Shown here: positions 47,264-55,996 of the stretch, in pieces
Numbering within the stretch: position 1 is the stretch's first letter
How the letters are laid out: each line of letters opens with the position of its first letter
Assembly (NCBI GenBank): GCA_947488345.1
Contig: CANKZQ010000003.1
Span: 372,001-436,000, forward strand
Direction of reading: 5' to 3'
Origin: an uncultured Flavobacteriaceae bacterium
GTDB lineage: Bacteria; Bacteroidota; Bacteroidia; Flavobacteriales; Flavobacteriaceae
Length of the DNA: 64,000 nucleotides
The notes under the pieces: model-generated
The model's database searches: none
Told to the model about the DNA's origin: nothing
The model's input: the letters and a program-made list of their open reading frames with translations, nothing else
Made by a program: the position numbers and the translations under genes

Positions 47264-47748
47264 TAACCATGATCGCCGCTATTGGTAAAAACAATGAGTT
47301 AGGTAAAGACAATGATCTTATATGGCATTTGCCAAACGATTTAAAAAGATTTAAAAAAGTAACAAAAGGCCATCATGTTATAATGGGTAGAAAAACCTAT
47401 GAATCTCTCGGAAGGCCCTTACCGAATCGTACGAATATCATTATTACACGTAATTCAGATTATAAAGCCGAAGGTTGTCTTGTTGTTCATTCATTAGAAG
47501 AAGCCATTGAAGCTGCCAAGGAAGATGACAATCCATATATTTTAGGTGGTGCCGAAATTTACAAACAAGCTATGGTTTTTGCAGACTTTTTAGACTTAAC
47601 CTTTGTAGATGCGGCTCTCGAAGCAGATGCTTTTTTCCCTGAAATAAACAAGAACGAATGGAAAGAAATTGAAAGAGAAGACCATCAAAAAGATGATAAA
47701 CACCAATACAATTACAGTTTTGTAACGTACAAAAAAGTGGGCCAATAG
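47260..47748 (+). CDS. folA: Dihydrofolate reductase
   Basis: Reduces dihydrofolate produced by ThyA back to tetrahydrofolate. The 162-residue protein has MIAAIGKNNELGKDNDLIWH, then LPNDLKRFKKVTKGHHVIMG and later ILGGAEIYKQA. The frame opens at ATG 47260, overlapping the 2TM stop; the ATG at 47269 matches the usual family N-terminus better and is an alternative. The stop codon sits in the loop of the following terminator. Confidence 0.97.
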   Translation: MITMIAAIGKNNELGKDNDLIWHLPNDLKRFKKVTKGHHVIMGRKTYESLGRPLPNRTNIIITRNSDYKAEGCLVVHSLEEAIEAAKEDDNPYILGGAEIYKQAMVFADFLDLTFVDAALEADAFFPEINKNEWKEIEREDHQKDDKHQYNYSFVTYKKVGQ

Positions 47749-47758
47749 CCCACTTTTT
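47732..47758. terminator. Bidirectional terminator overlapping the folA stop codon
   Basis: GTGGGC / GCCCAC (47737-47742 and 47748-47753) is extended by flanking A5 and T5 runs. The loop CAATA contains most of the TAG stop. It serves folA and the convergent gene at 47786. Confidence 0.8.
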
Positions 47759-47785
47759 AACCAATTAACTAAACTTATGAATCAA

Positions 47786-48400
47786 TTACTGATCATAATT
47801 TTTTTTGATATCTAAATTCTGTACGAATCTTCTACCATTTGTTTTCATAACAAAAGTATATACACCTTTTGCCGAAGTTGAAAAATCATAGATTTTCCCT
47901 AAAACATCTCCTTCTTTTTCAATTTTTTCTGAATAGATCTGATCCCCATTCTCGGCATAAATTTCAACACTAAGCACCTTGTTATTAACGGCCATTTGTG
48001 AAACGTGTACGTAGTTATTGTTGCTCATAAATACCACAGGTTTGAAAATACTTTCTTCTGAGGTTTTATTAAAAGTAACTACAGAGGCCACCACTTTAAA
48101 TGGAATAATTTTTACTTCTACATCTTTATCCATTTCGAAATAGTAATTACCATCTGGTAATGACGTTAAATCAAATCCCTTTGTATAGCTACCGTTTAAT
48201 TGTATTGCCTCTTTATATAATACCAAACCATTCACATCTTTAATAGATAGAATTGACCCTTTCTTAACATCTTTAAATGTTACTGTTGTTCTTACACCTT
48301 TTCCGTTGTTTACGTTACTTGAAATCTCATTTCCGTAACTTACTGCAGCCGATACAAATAACGCTACAAGCACTAAACTTTTTCTAATTGTTGTTTTCAT
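47786..48400 (-). CDS. Exported protein of unknown function
   Basis: A 204-residue protein with a clear signal peptide (MKTTIRKSLVLVALFVSAAV, cleavage near SYG). The mature part is beta-rich with two similar sandwich-like halves: VLYKEAIQLNGSYTKGFDLT with LPDGNYYFEM, then IYSEKIEKEGDVLGKIYDFS with AKGVYTFVMKTNGRRFVQNL. The second half resembles the fold of type IX sorting tails but lacks a full tail. No family is recognised. It converges on folA across a shared terminator. Confidence 0.75.
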   Translation of the reverse strand: MKTTIRKSLVLVALFVSAAVSYGNEISSNVNNGKGVRTTVTFKDVKKGSILSIKDVNGLVLYKEAIQLNGSYTKGFDLTSLPDGNYYFEMDKDVEVKIIPFKVVASVVTFNKTSEESIFKPVVFMSNNNYVHVSQMAVNNKVLSVEIYAENGDQIYSEKIEKEGDVLGKIYDFSTSAKGVYTFVMKTNGRRFVQNLDIKKNYDQ

Positions 48401-48559
48401 AATTTATTAGTTTACATTATTAAACAAGGCAAAAGTATCACCAATCTCGGGGTCATAAAACATCAATTTTGGCTAATTTATATGCAAAATTAACATTAAG
48501 AAATTGTTAACAGGTTATTTGGGTTAAAATAGTATATAATTATGGTAAATTACTATAGG

Positions 48560-48586
48560 TTGATTATTTCTTATGCCGTACCTTTG
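48560..48586 (+). promoter_or_regulatory. Candidate promoter of the AraC/cupin regulator
   Basis: TTG at 48560-48562 and TACCTTTG at 48579-48586, an exact -7 match, are separated by 16 bases. The ATG is 18 bases further on. Confidence 0.45.
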
Positions 48587-48604
48587 TTCTAAAATTGTGA
48601 ATAA

Positions 48605-49477
48605 ATGGTTCAGAGAAAACCCGCTTTTGAAAAAGTAAGTCCAGAATTCGGAAGTTCTCTTTTGGTCAAACAACATACTGAAAAGAGAAAGAACAGTCAT
48701 ATGTTTTGGCACTTTCATCCAGAAATAGAACTCGTATATGTAAACCAAGGAAGAGGGAAAAGACATATCGGAAACCACTTGTCTTATTTCAATAATAGTC
48801 AACTCATATTAATAGGTTCTAATCTTCCTCATAATGGCTTTACGGATGGTTTAACGGCAAAAGGATCTGAGACTGTTATACAATTCAAACCAGATTTTTT
48901 AGGAGAAACTTTTTTTACCATTCCAGAAATGAGCACTATCAAAGCTCTCTTTGAAAGAGCGAAAAAAGGTATTTTGTATCCATCAGAAACAAAAGTAATC
49001 TTAGGTCCGAAAATAGAAAGTTTAGCGAAACTCGAAGGTTTTGAACGCATCAATAAGTTATTAGAAATACTACATGACCTCTCCTTGGCGAAAGAGTATA
49101 CCATCTTAAATGCCGATGGTTTTGCTTTCGAAACAGAACCACAAGATAGTGCAAAGATTGATTTGATATTTAAACATATCAATCGCAACTTCCAACAACA
49201 CATCAGTCTCGATGAAATTTCCGATAAGGTAAGTATGACCGTTCCTGCATTTTGCAGGTATTTTAAAAAAGCAACAGGAAAAACTTTTACAAAGCTTGTG
49301 AATGAGTATCGTGTTGTTCACGCGACGAAGCTATTATCTGAAAGTCAAAATAGCATCACCGATATTTGTTTTGAATGCGGCTTTAACAACTTTTCGCACT
49401 TCAACAAATTGTTTAAAGAATTTACTGGAAAAAGCGCTTCAAAATACCGGAGTGAAATGAAGCGCATTATACAGTAA
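48605..49477 (+). CDS. AraC-family regulator with N-terminal cupin domain
   Basis: A 290-residue cytoplasmic transcription regulator. The N-terminal cupin (about 20-110) shows HMFWHFHPEIELVYVNQGRG and GDHLSYF-like strands. The C-terminal AraC domain (about 185-290) has two helix-turn-helix segments: ISLDEISDKVSMTVPAFCRY and SITDICFECGFNNFSHFNKL. Such proteins often respond to a small sugar or aromatic ligand. It is not next to an evident target operon; its stop codon directly abuts that of sppA on the other strand. Confidence 0.9.
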   Translation: MVQRKPAFEKVSPEFGSSLLVKQHTEKRKNSHMFWHFHPEIELVYVNQGRGKRHIGNHLSYFNNSQLILIGSNLPHNGFTDGLTAKGSETVIQFKPDFLGETFFTIPEMSTIKALFERAKKGILYPSETKVILGPKIESLAKLEGFERINKLLEILHDLSLAKEYTILNADGFAFETEPQDSAKIDLIFKHINRNFQQHISLDEISDKVSMTVPAFCRYFKKATGKTFTKLVNEYRVVHATKLLSESQNSITDICFECGFNNFSHFNKLFKEFTGKSASKYRSEMKRIIQ

Positions 49478-51250
49478 TTATTTTATCTCGAGAATATATG
49501 GCATTCTCGCTTGAACTCCTTTTAAATCAATAAAGTCCTTCATATTAGTATAGATATTGTAATTTTCAATACCCAATTCTTCTTTCAATAATTTTTCTTT
49601 GGCTTTTAGAGAAATTGAAAAGGGACTAAAAGCATCTTGAAAATCAACTTTAAATCTCGGATAATTTGTTGTTCTATAGGATTCTATATCGGCAAGTTCT
49701 GCCGCGATTTCAATAGCATCTTCTAAACTTCCTAGTTTATCTACCAATCCATTTTCTAAGGCTTCAGCGCCTGTCCAAACTCTACCTTGTGCAATATTAT
49801 CAACTTGTTCAGCGGTCATTCCTCGCCCGGTGGCCACTCTATCCACAAAAGTAGTATATGTATCTTCAATGCCTTCTTTGGTAACTTTATAAAAATCATC
49901 AGACATTGGCTCGAAAACACTATATCCAACAGACTGTTTATTCGTTCCCACCTGTTCTGCATTGATACCAATTCTACTGGCAAACTCGTTGGCATTCGGG
50001 ATCATACCAAATACACCAATAGAACCAGTTATTGTTGTAGGTTCTGCAACGATAGAATCAGCATTACAAGCAATATAATATCCTCCTGAAGCTGCTAAAT
50101 TACCCATAGATACTACCAAAGGTTTTTCTTTCTTTGCCAATTCTAATTCTCTCCAAATTAAATCAGATGCCAAGGCACTACCCCCCGGTGAATTCACGCG
50201 CAAAACAATCGCTTTTACTTTTTTATCTTTTCTTATTTTTCTCAAGGCTTCAATCATCTTTCCTTGACCGATATAGCTAGGATCTCCCTCACCATACATA
50301 ATATTACCTTGTGCATACAACACTGCTATCTTATCAGTTGCCGATGATCTCATTCTTCCTTTACCTGAAGACACGTAATCATTTAGAGTAATTTTGTTTA
50401 AACTGTCGGCAGAATCTAACCCTACTAAGGTTTTCAATTTGTCTTCGTATTGATCGAAATATAGTTGTCCGTCGATCATATTATTCTGAAGTGCTAATGC
50501 CGGTGTTCGTATGAGTAAGTCGTCAGCAATTTGATTAATCTCCTTGGCTGATTTACCTCTACTTTCACCTATATCTGTTACTATTTCACTCCAAATAGAA
50601 TTTAAGAAAGAAGAAATTTGTTCTCTATTAGCGTCACTCATCTCGTTCGTTAAAAAAGGCTCGACGGCACTTTTGTACTTACCATGACGAATGATTTCCA
50701 TTTTAACTCCATATTTATCTTCAAAATCTTTAAAGTAGAGTACTTCGCTTGACAAGCCTTTGAAGTCTGCTGCCCCGACAGGATTCATATAAATCGAATC
50801 TGCTACAGAACTTAAATAGTAATTTTTTTGTGTAAACACATCCGCATAAGCGACCACAAATTTACCAGACTCTTTAAATTCTAACAATTTATTACGAAGC
50901 GTTTGGGTTTGTGAAATTCCAGCATTAACGTACAACGTGTTGATACTAATTCCTTTGATATTATCGTCTGTCTTTGCATTTTCTATAGCACTGATAATTT
51001 CGTGCATTTCCAATACATCGCCATCACTACTTCCGAAAAAATCGGCGAAAGGATCTGTTACACTGTAATCATCTTTGATGCTCTGCTCTAATTTTAATTC
51101 TAAAACAGAGTTGTTTTTAACCACCACAGCTCCATCCTCACCAAAAGAAGATGCCGAAGCACTTACCATGGCAATAAATATAAAAAACATAATACCTCCG
51201 GCAATAAAAACGCCTAGTATTACTGCTAATAATTCTCTTAAAAATGTCAT
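49478..51250 (-). CDS. sppA: Signal peptide peptidase SppA, 67-kDa type
   Basis: Membrane-anchored serine protease that digests cleaved signal peptides. The 590-residue protein has an N-terminal membrane helix (LLAVILGVFIAGGIMFFIFI), then two tandem ClpP/crotonase-like domains as in E. coli SppA. The C-terminal domain carries the serine in GNLAASGGYYIACNAD and GSIGVFGM; the general-base lysine is expected in the N-terminal domain (RHGKYKSAVEPF). Length fits the long form. It is divergent from folK. Confidence 0.95.
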   Translation of the reverse strand: MTFLRELLAVILGVFIAGGIMFFIFIAMVSASASSFGEDGAVVVKNNSVLELKLEQSIKDDYSVTDPFADFFGSSDGDVLEMHEIISAIENAKTDDNIKGISINTLYVNAGISQTQTLRNKLLEFKESGKFVVAYADVFTQKNYYLSSVADSIYMNPVGAADFKGLSSEVLYFKDFEDKYGVKMEIIRHGKYKSAVEPFLTNEMSDANREQISSFLNSIWSEIVTDIGESRGKSAKEINQIADDLLIRTPALALQNNMIDGQLYFDQYEDKLKTLVGLDSADSLNKITLNDYVSSGKGRMRSSATDKIAVLYAQGNIMYGEGDPSYIGQGKMIEALRKIRKDKKVKAIVLRVNSPGGSALASDLIWRELELAKKEKPLVVSMGNLAASGGYYIACNADSIVAEPTTITGSIGVFGMIPNANEFASRIGINAEQVGTNKQSVGYSVFEPMSDDFYKVTKEGIEDTYTTFVDRVATGRGMTAEQVDNIAQGRVWTGAEALENGLVDKLGSLEDAIEIAAELADIESYRTTNYPRFKVDFQDAFSPFSISLKAKEKLLKEELGIENYNIYTNMKDFIDLKGVQARMPYILEIK

Positions 51251-51334
51251 TCGTTTATTATTTTATTCAATAAGTCTTCTTTTAAGTCTATCCGTTACAA
51301 TCAACTTCTTAAAATGTTCATAAATTTAAAGAAG

Positions 51335-51342
51335 CAAATATA
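51335..51342 (-). promoter_or_regulatory. Candidate -7 element of sppA
   Basis: On the minus strand this reads TATATTTG, an exact match to TAnnTTTG, about 85 bases before the sppA ATG. No clear -33 TTG is seen. Confidence 0.35.
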
Positions 51343-51382
51343 ATCTTTTATTCACTGATTTTATTTTCTTTGTTCTTGCAAG

Positions 51383-52522
51383 ATGAAAATTCAACGTACT
51401 ACATACTTATCTCTGGGCACTAATCAAGGAAATACCTTGGCAAATTTGCAAAAAGCCTGTGATGAAATTGCTCAAAAAGTAGGTAGAATACTACAAATTT
51501 CATCGGTCTATAAAACAGCATCTTGGGGGTTTAAAAGCGATGATTTTCTAAATATTTGTATCGAAGTATCTACGAATCTACCTCCCGAAAGGTTACTCCA
51601 AACAGTACTTGATATAGAAACTACCATGGGTCGAGAACGCGATGATTCTCGTCAATATCAAGCGAGAGTCATTGATATCGATGTGCTTCTTTTTGATGAT
51701 GAAATTATTTTTTATGAGAACTTAAAAGTACCGCATCCGAGTATGTTAGATCGGAAGTTTGTGATGGTTCCCTTAACTGAAATTGCACCCAATGTAAAAC
51801 ATCCAATTGCGAAGAAAACAATTCTTATTTGTTTGCAAAGCTGCAATGACTCTTCTGAGATCGAAAAAACCGACTTACATATACACCGCCCTATTTCACT
51901 GGTCGACAAATATAATTATATCGCTATTGAAGGAAACATTGGCGCAGGTAAAACGACCTTGGCAAAAATGATTGGCGATGATTTTAATGCAAAATTGGTA
52001 TTAGAACGATTTGCGGATAATCCTTTTTTACCAAAATTCTATAACGACAAAGAACGCTATGCTTTTCCGTTAGAAATGAGTTTTTTAGCCGATCGATACT
52101 CGCAATTATCTGATGATCTTGCGCAATTTGATTTATTTAAAAATTTTATCGTTTCTGATTATTATATTTTCAAGTCACTCATTTTTGCACAAGTAACCCT
52201 CGCCAAAGAAGAGTATGTACTGTATCGGCGTATGTTTGATATTATGTATAAAGAAATTACAAAACCTGATCTTTATGTTTATTTATATCAAAATACAGAG
52301 CGTTTATTAGATAACATTCAAAAAAGAGGAAGAGATTATGAGCAAAATATTGCTAGTGAATATCTAGAAAAGATACATCAAGGCTATTCGGGGTTTATTA
52401 AAACTGAGCAAAACTTGAATACACTCATCATCGATGTCTCTGCCTTAGACTTTGTTCATAAATTAGAGGATTATAATCATATCATTAAATTAATTAATGA
52501 TGTTGATTTAGAGGATGTCTAG
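51383..52522 (+). CDS. folK: Fusion of FolK and a deoxynucleoside kinase
   Basis: A 379-residue bifunctional protein. Residues 1-160 are 6-hydroxymethyl-dihydropterin pyrophosphokinase (folate synthesis): YLSLGTNQGNTLANLQKA, then VIDIDVLLFDDEII and VPHPSMLDRKFVMVPL. Residues 178-379 are a deoxynucleoside kinase: P-loop EGNIGAGKT (183-191), the LVLERFADNPFLPKFY segment and lid KRGRDYEQNI. The join falls in a short charged linker with no stop or frameshift. The fusion links folate and dNTP supply, fitting thyA and folA nearby. Confidence 0.93.
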   Translation: MKIQRTTYLSLGTNQGNTLANLQKACDEIAQKVGRILQISSVYKTASWGFKSDDFLNICIEVSTNLPPERLLQTVLDIETTMGRERDDSRQYQARVIDIDVLLFDDEIIFYENLKVPHPSMLDRKFVMVPLTEIAPNVKHPIAKKTILICLQSCNDSSEIEKTDLHIHRPISLVDKYNYIAIEGNIGAGKTTLAKMIGDDFNAKLVLERFADNPFLPKFYNDKERYAFPLEMSFLADRYSQLSDDLAQFDLFKNFIVSDYYIFKSLIFAQVTLAKEEYVLYRRMFDIMYKEITKPDLYVYLYQNTERLLDNIQKRGRDYEQNIASEYLEKIHQGYSGFIKTEQNLNTLIIDVSALDFVHKLEDYNHIIKLINDVDLEDV

Positions 52523-52529
52523 TTCTTCC

Positions 52530-52952
52530 CTACATAAGTTCCAAGAGCAATGCAATTATGGATATACCTATGCATAAAGGCGAATAGTATTTCGAATCTA
52601 ATTTTCCGAATTCGGTATTTTTAATTCGTTTGAAAAATCCGACGTATCTAAAATTTCCAATGGCTCGTAGCAAAAAAATAGCAACAATAAACCAGCCTAG
52701 ATAATGAAGTATCCATAGATAAAGCGGAATCGAAATCAGTTTTATTTTAATCAGGTAGTACAATCCAAAGCACAATAATCCTATGGCCACAATGGCACTA
52801 TCTGTTGGTTTGGGATTGAGAACTCGCTCCCCATTTTTATTGGTTGGCAAGGCTTTCGCAAAACCCCAAGTACCTCCAAAAGCCCAGTTAAAATGTATGA
52901 ATGACAATGCTATTAAAATTGCACTCTCAAGAACACCTAAAACCAAACCCAT
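52530..52952 (-). CDS. DUF3995 membrane protein
   Basis: A 140-residue protein with four hydrophobic helices, starting GLVLGVLESAILIALSFIHF, with the family segment WAFGGTWGFAKALPTN after helix one. Function is unknown. It begins 2 bases after the gldC stop and so belongs to the gldB-gldC transcript. It converges with folK, 7 bases apart. Confidence 0.82.
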   Translation of the reverse strand: MGLVLGVLESAILIALSFIHFNWAFGGTWGFAKALPTNKNGERVLNPKPTDSAIVAIGLLCFGLYYLIKIKLISIPLYLWILHYLGWFIVAIFLLRAIGNFRYVGFFKRIKNTEFGKLDSKYYSPLCIGISIIALLLELM

Positions 52953-52954
52953 CT

Positions 52955-53290
52955 TTACTCTTTTAGCAATTCCAATTTTTCAGCAAAATATGCGCAAAAA
53001 TCACGCATGGTTGCAGTCATTTTTTCATCGTTTGTAGCGCGATAAAAAGTATCTGACATCGAAAGTAACGTTTGATGAAAGAAATGTTGCATTTCTTCTA
53101 AGGGCATGTCTTTTGTCCATAAATCCATCTTTAAGGTTTCCTTTTTAGTTGGATCCCACACAGAAATCATAAATGCCTTTGTATCTTCATTATCTACTCC
53201 ACCATCTTTGGCATCCCATGATAATTTTTCTGGTATTTTATTTTCATCTAATTCGACTGTGAATTTAATTTCAGATGTATGTGCTGCCAT
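52955..53290 (-). CDS. gldC: Gliding motility protein GldC
   Basis: A 111-residue cytoplasmic protein matching GldC in length and sequence: SEIKFTVELDENKIPEKLSW, MKMDLWTKDMPLEEM-type segment and a C-terminal CAYFAEKLELLKE. In F. johnsoniae GldC improves gliding but is not strictly essential. It lies 95 bases after gldB, as in that species. There is no signal peptide or membrane helix. Confidence 0.92.
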   Translation of the reverse strand: MAAHTSEIKFTVELDENKIPEKLSWDAKDGGVDNEDTKAFMISVWDPTKKETLKMDLWTKDMPLEEMQHFFHQTLLSMSDTFYRATNDEKMTATMRDFCAYFAEKLELLKE

Positions 53291-53385
53291 ATATATTAGT
53301 TTTTATTCAAAGATCCTGAATATCCTATCGTCTTTCAGGATAAGCGATACACACAAATTTTGTATTCCAAAATTTGGTTCTCCGC

Positions 53386-54354
53386 CTATTTTGTTGGTTT
53401 ATATTTTGATTTTTTAAAAATTTCTGTATTATCAGTTCTGAGCATTTCTCGTAACTCTACCTCATTCTGTTGCATGTAGGCTCTCACTATTTGCCACCCA
53501 AACCACGCCCCTATTTTTCCTGGAGATTCATTGTCATTTGCTAAGAAAAACTTTGAAAATGGAGCATCTTCGATAAAACGACGGGATAGCTCTTGATCTG
53601 TACTAAAAAGGTATTCGCTCTCTATAAAATACTTCCAAATATCCACATCATTGAATGCTGCCCATTTTATTTGCGCTTCACTATAACCAATTTTTAGAGC
53701 GTCACTCTTTTCGGGTAAAAAGGCATCTAGCATGTATAAGGCCTTCCCTTCTTGGATCATTCTAGCGATAAATGTTCTATCATTCGCTCTTGGAACTTCT
53801 CTTTTTGCCAACTCACTGGCAACTGCAACGGCTATATGTTCATTGGTAAAACTTTTCTTAATATACTCTGGAAAATCGGCATAGATAGGACTATCAGCGC
53901 CTAAAAAAACATCAAGAGATACCAATAGTAAACTATCGGCGTACACTACCTTTCTTTCATAATCAACATTTGTTAAAAGTGTAATCAACCTAGGTTCTTG
54001 AAACCCTTCGTAATAGTATTTTACATGTTTAAATAAGGAAATCAACTCTTCTTCTTGCGCATCAAAATTCTTATACAACTTCTGCGTTTCGGCAAATAAT
54101 TCTTGTTCATCCTTATCTTGCATTTTCGCCACCCAAATACTATCTGGGGTCGCTTCAGGAAACAAACGTGGGTAGGTCTGCTTTAAGCGCCCTAGCTCCT
54201 CAATCGGCGTATTATAAAAGGCCGTATCAAAGCGATCAATATGAAGCTCTACCTCAACATCTGAAACATCGACTGCTAACTTATTTTCCTTTGCACAAGA
54301 ACAGCACATTATAAAACATAAAAAGAGTAAATTATATTTATACATCGACTTCAC
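53386..54354 (-). CDS. gldB: Gliding motility lipoprotein GldB
   Basis: A 322-residue lipoprotein required for gliding and type IX secretion in F. johnsoniae. The N-terminus is a lipoprotein signal (MYKYNLLFLCFIMCCSC, acylated Cys before AKENK). The body has HIDRFDTAFYNTPIEELGRL and a central putative protease-like fold, and ends in LREMLRTDNTEIFKKSKYKP. The frame opens at ATG 54354; ATG 54345 (MYKYN) is equally possible. It is divergent from nadE and followed by gldC. Confidence 0.93.
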   Translation of the reverse strand: MKSMYKYNLLFLCFIMCCSCAKENKLAVDVSDVEVELHIDRFDTAFYNTPIEELGRLKQTYPRLFPEATPDSIWVAKMQDKDEQELFAETQKLYKNFDAQEEELISLFKHVKYYYEGFQEPRLITLLTNVDYERKVVYADSLLLVSLDVFLGADSPIYADFPEYIKKSFTNEHIAVAVASELAKREVPRANDRTFIARMIQEGKALYMLDAFLPEKSDALKIGYSEAQIKWAAFNDVDIWKYFIESEYLFSTDQELSRRFIEDAPFSKFFLANDNESPGKIGAWFGWQIVRAYMQQNEVELREMLRTDNTEIFKKSKYKPTK

Positions 54355-54402
54355 AACTTTTAGATTTTTTAGTATTTTCGCTATTATATTCAGTTAAAGA
54401 GA

Positions 54403-54420
54403 TTCCCGTCTTCGCGGGAA
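54403..54420. promoter_or_regulatory. Hairpin in the gldB-nadE divergent spacer
   Basis: TTCCCG / CGGGAA with loop TCTTCG, without a T-tract. It follows a TATTTTCG -7-like element (54373-54380) and would fall in the nadE leader. Confidence 0.35.
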
Positions 54421-54447
54421 CATGCAAAACTACTAAATTGTTTCTCA

Positions 54448-55239
54448 ATGCATACAGAAAAAGTTACAAAACATATTGTTAAATGGTTAAAAGATTATGC
54501 TACAAATGCGAATGTAAATGGCTTTGTTGTGGGCGTGTCTGGAGGTATTGATTCGGCGGTAACTTCTTCGCTTTGCGCGGAAACTGGTTTTGACGTTTTA
54601 TGTTTAGAAATGCCTATTCATCAAGGCCAAAATCAAGTGAACAGAGCAAAAGAACATATTGCCCAGTTAAAAGAACGCTACGACAATGTACGTTCTGAAA
54701 ATGTAAATTTAACTGCAGCTTTTGATGTCTTAAAAGACACCTTTCCAACAGATGGTAATAAAGATAAAGTAGATCTATCTCTAGGAAATACCAGAGCACG
54801 TATACGTATGACTACACTTTATTATTTTGCAGGCATTAACGGCTATTTAGTATGTGGCACTGGAAATAAGGTTGAGGATTTTGGTGTTGGATTCTACACT
54901 AAATATGGAGATGGCGGTGTTGATTTGAGTCCGATTGCAGATTTAATGAAGTCAGAAGTGTATGCTGTAGGTAAGTATTTAAATGTGCCCGCTTCTATTT
55001 TAGTAGCCAAACCCACCGATGGTCTGTTCGGAGATTCTCGTACTGATGAGGATCAAATTGGAGCGAGTTATGATGAATTAGAATGGGCGATGTACCGAGC
55101 TGATGAAGGCAAAACTGCTGATGATTTTGAAGGTAGAGAACAACGCGTGATGGAAATCTATACTTGGCGAAATAAGGCCAATAAACATAAAATGGACCCT
55201 ATTCCGGTTTGTGAGATTCCGAAGGAGTTGAAGGGTTAA
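54448..55239 (+). CDS. nadE: Ammonia-dependent NAD synthetase
   Basis: Amidates nicotinate adenine dinucleotide to NAD. The 263-residue protein has the PP-loop GVSGGIDSAV, the substrate segment LSLGNTRARIRMTTLYYFA, and GTGNKVEDFGVGFYTKYGDG with a C-terminal HKMDPIPVCEIPKEL. There is no glutaminase domain, so it uses free ammonia. The last 41 bases overlap the 3' end of the gene on the opposite strand. Confidence 0.96.
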   Translation: MHTEKVTKHIVKWLKDYATNANVNGFVVGVSGGIDSAVTSSLCAETGFDVLCLEMPIHQGQNQVNRAKEHIAQLKERYDNVRSENVNLTAAFDVLKDTFPTDGNKDKVDLSLGNTRARIRMTTLYYFAGINGYLVCGTGNKVEDFGVGFYTKYGDGGVDLSPIADLMKSEVYAVGKYLNVPASILVAKPTDGLFGDSRTDEDQIGASYDELEWAMYRADEGKTADDFEGREQRVMEIYTWRNKANKHKMDPIPVCEIPKELKG

Positions 55240-55960
55240 CTTGTAACTTTTTATACCGCTGTTTCCAACTATTTCTAATTTTCACAAACATTTGAGGATC
55301 TAATAACAGTTTTTCAGTTGTACTTGGCCTTACAGTTGAAGAGAAATAATAATTTCCATTTTTCAATAGAATTATGGTAGCATACATATCCACTCCTTGT
55401 CCGAACATTTTTTTTAGCACCAAATTTTCGTCTTTGTACCACTTTACTTTACTCTTGGCAATAGGGTATTCGTTTTTGTAATTATAAAAATTATAGAGTT
55501 TGGCCTTTTTATTCCGCCAATATCTTTCTTTCATTTTTCTTAAACCTTTTTTAAAAACTTCAAGACTCATCTTATTTCTTACTGTGGGAGTTGAGGAGGC
55601 ATACTTAATTTCTATAAGAGTATTTTTGGGCATCTTCTTAGTGTCTGGCAGCGAATCGTAATAATGTATTACCCAAACTTTACTTGAATCAATTCGATAT
55701 TTCTTTTTGAAAAGGTCATTTAGCTGTTTCTTCTTTTCAAATCCAATATTTCCAAAAAACTCTCTAAATTTTAGCTTTTTATAATCGATCGTATCTGAAG
55801 TGTATTTTGTATAATAGAATAACTTAGATTTTAATCTTCTTTCGAATTCAGACGAGCTTATTTCCTTATAATTCTCATCAACATGAATTAGTTGTTTACC
55901 TTGCGAAAATCCTCTTAAAATAGATAGAGAAAAAAAGATAAAAAATGACAGCTTTTTCAT
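55199..55960 (-). CDS. Exported basic protein of unknown function
   Basis: A 253-residue protein with signal peptide MKKLSFFIFFSLSILRGFSQ. The mature part is rich in Lys and aromatic residues (RKMKERYWRNKKAKLYNFYN) with a C-terminal TTEKLLLDPQMFVKIRNSWK segment. I recognise no family. It lies 36 bases after dnaG on the same strand and could be cotranscribed. Its final 13 codons are antisense to the nadE end, which suggests extension of the 3' end by stop loss. Confidence 0.7.
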   Translation of the reverse strand: MKKLSFFIFFSLSILRGFSQGKQLIHVDENYKEISSSEFERRLKSKLFYYTKYTSDTIDYKKLKFREFFGNIGFEKKKQLNDLFKKKYRIDSSKVWVIHYYDSLPDTKKMPKNTLIEIKYASSTPTVRNKMSLEVFKKGLRKMKERYWRNKKAKLYNFYNYKNEYPIAKSKVKWYKDENLVLKKMFGQGVDMYATIILLKNGNYYFSSTVRPSTTEKLLLDPQMFVKIRNSWKQRYKKLQVNPSTPSESHKPE

Positions 55961-55996
55961 AACTAGTATAGCGGTTTATACAACAGAATTTTAAAC

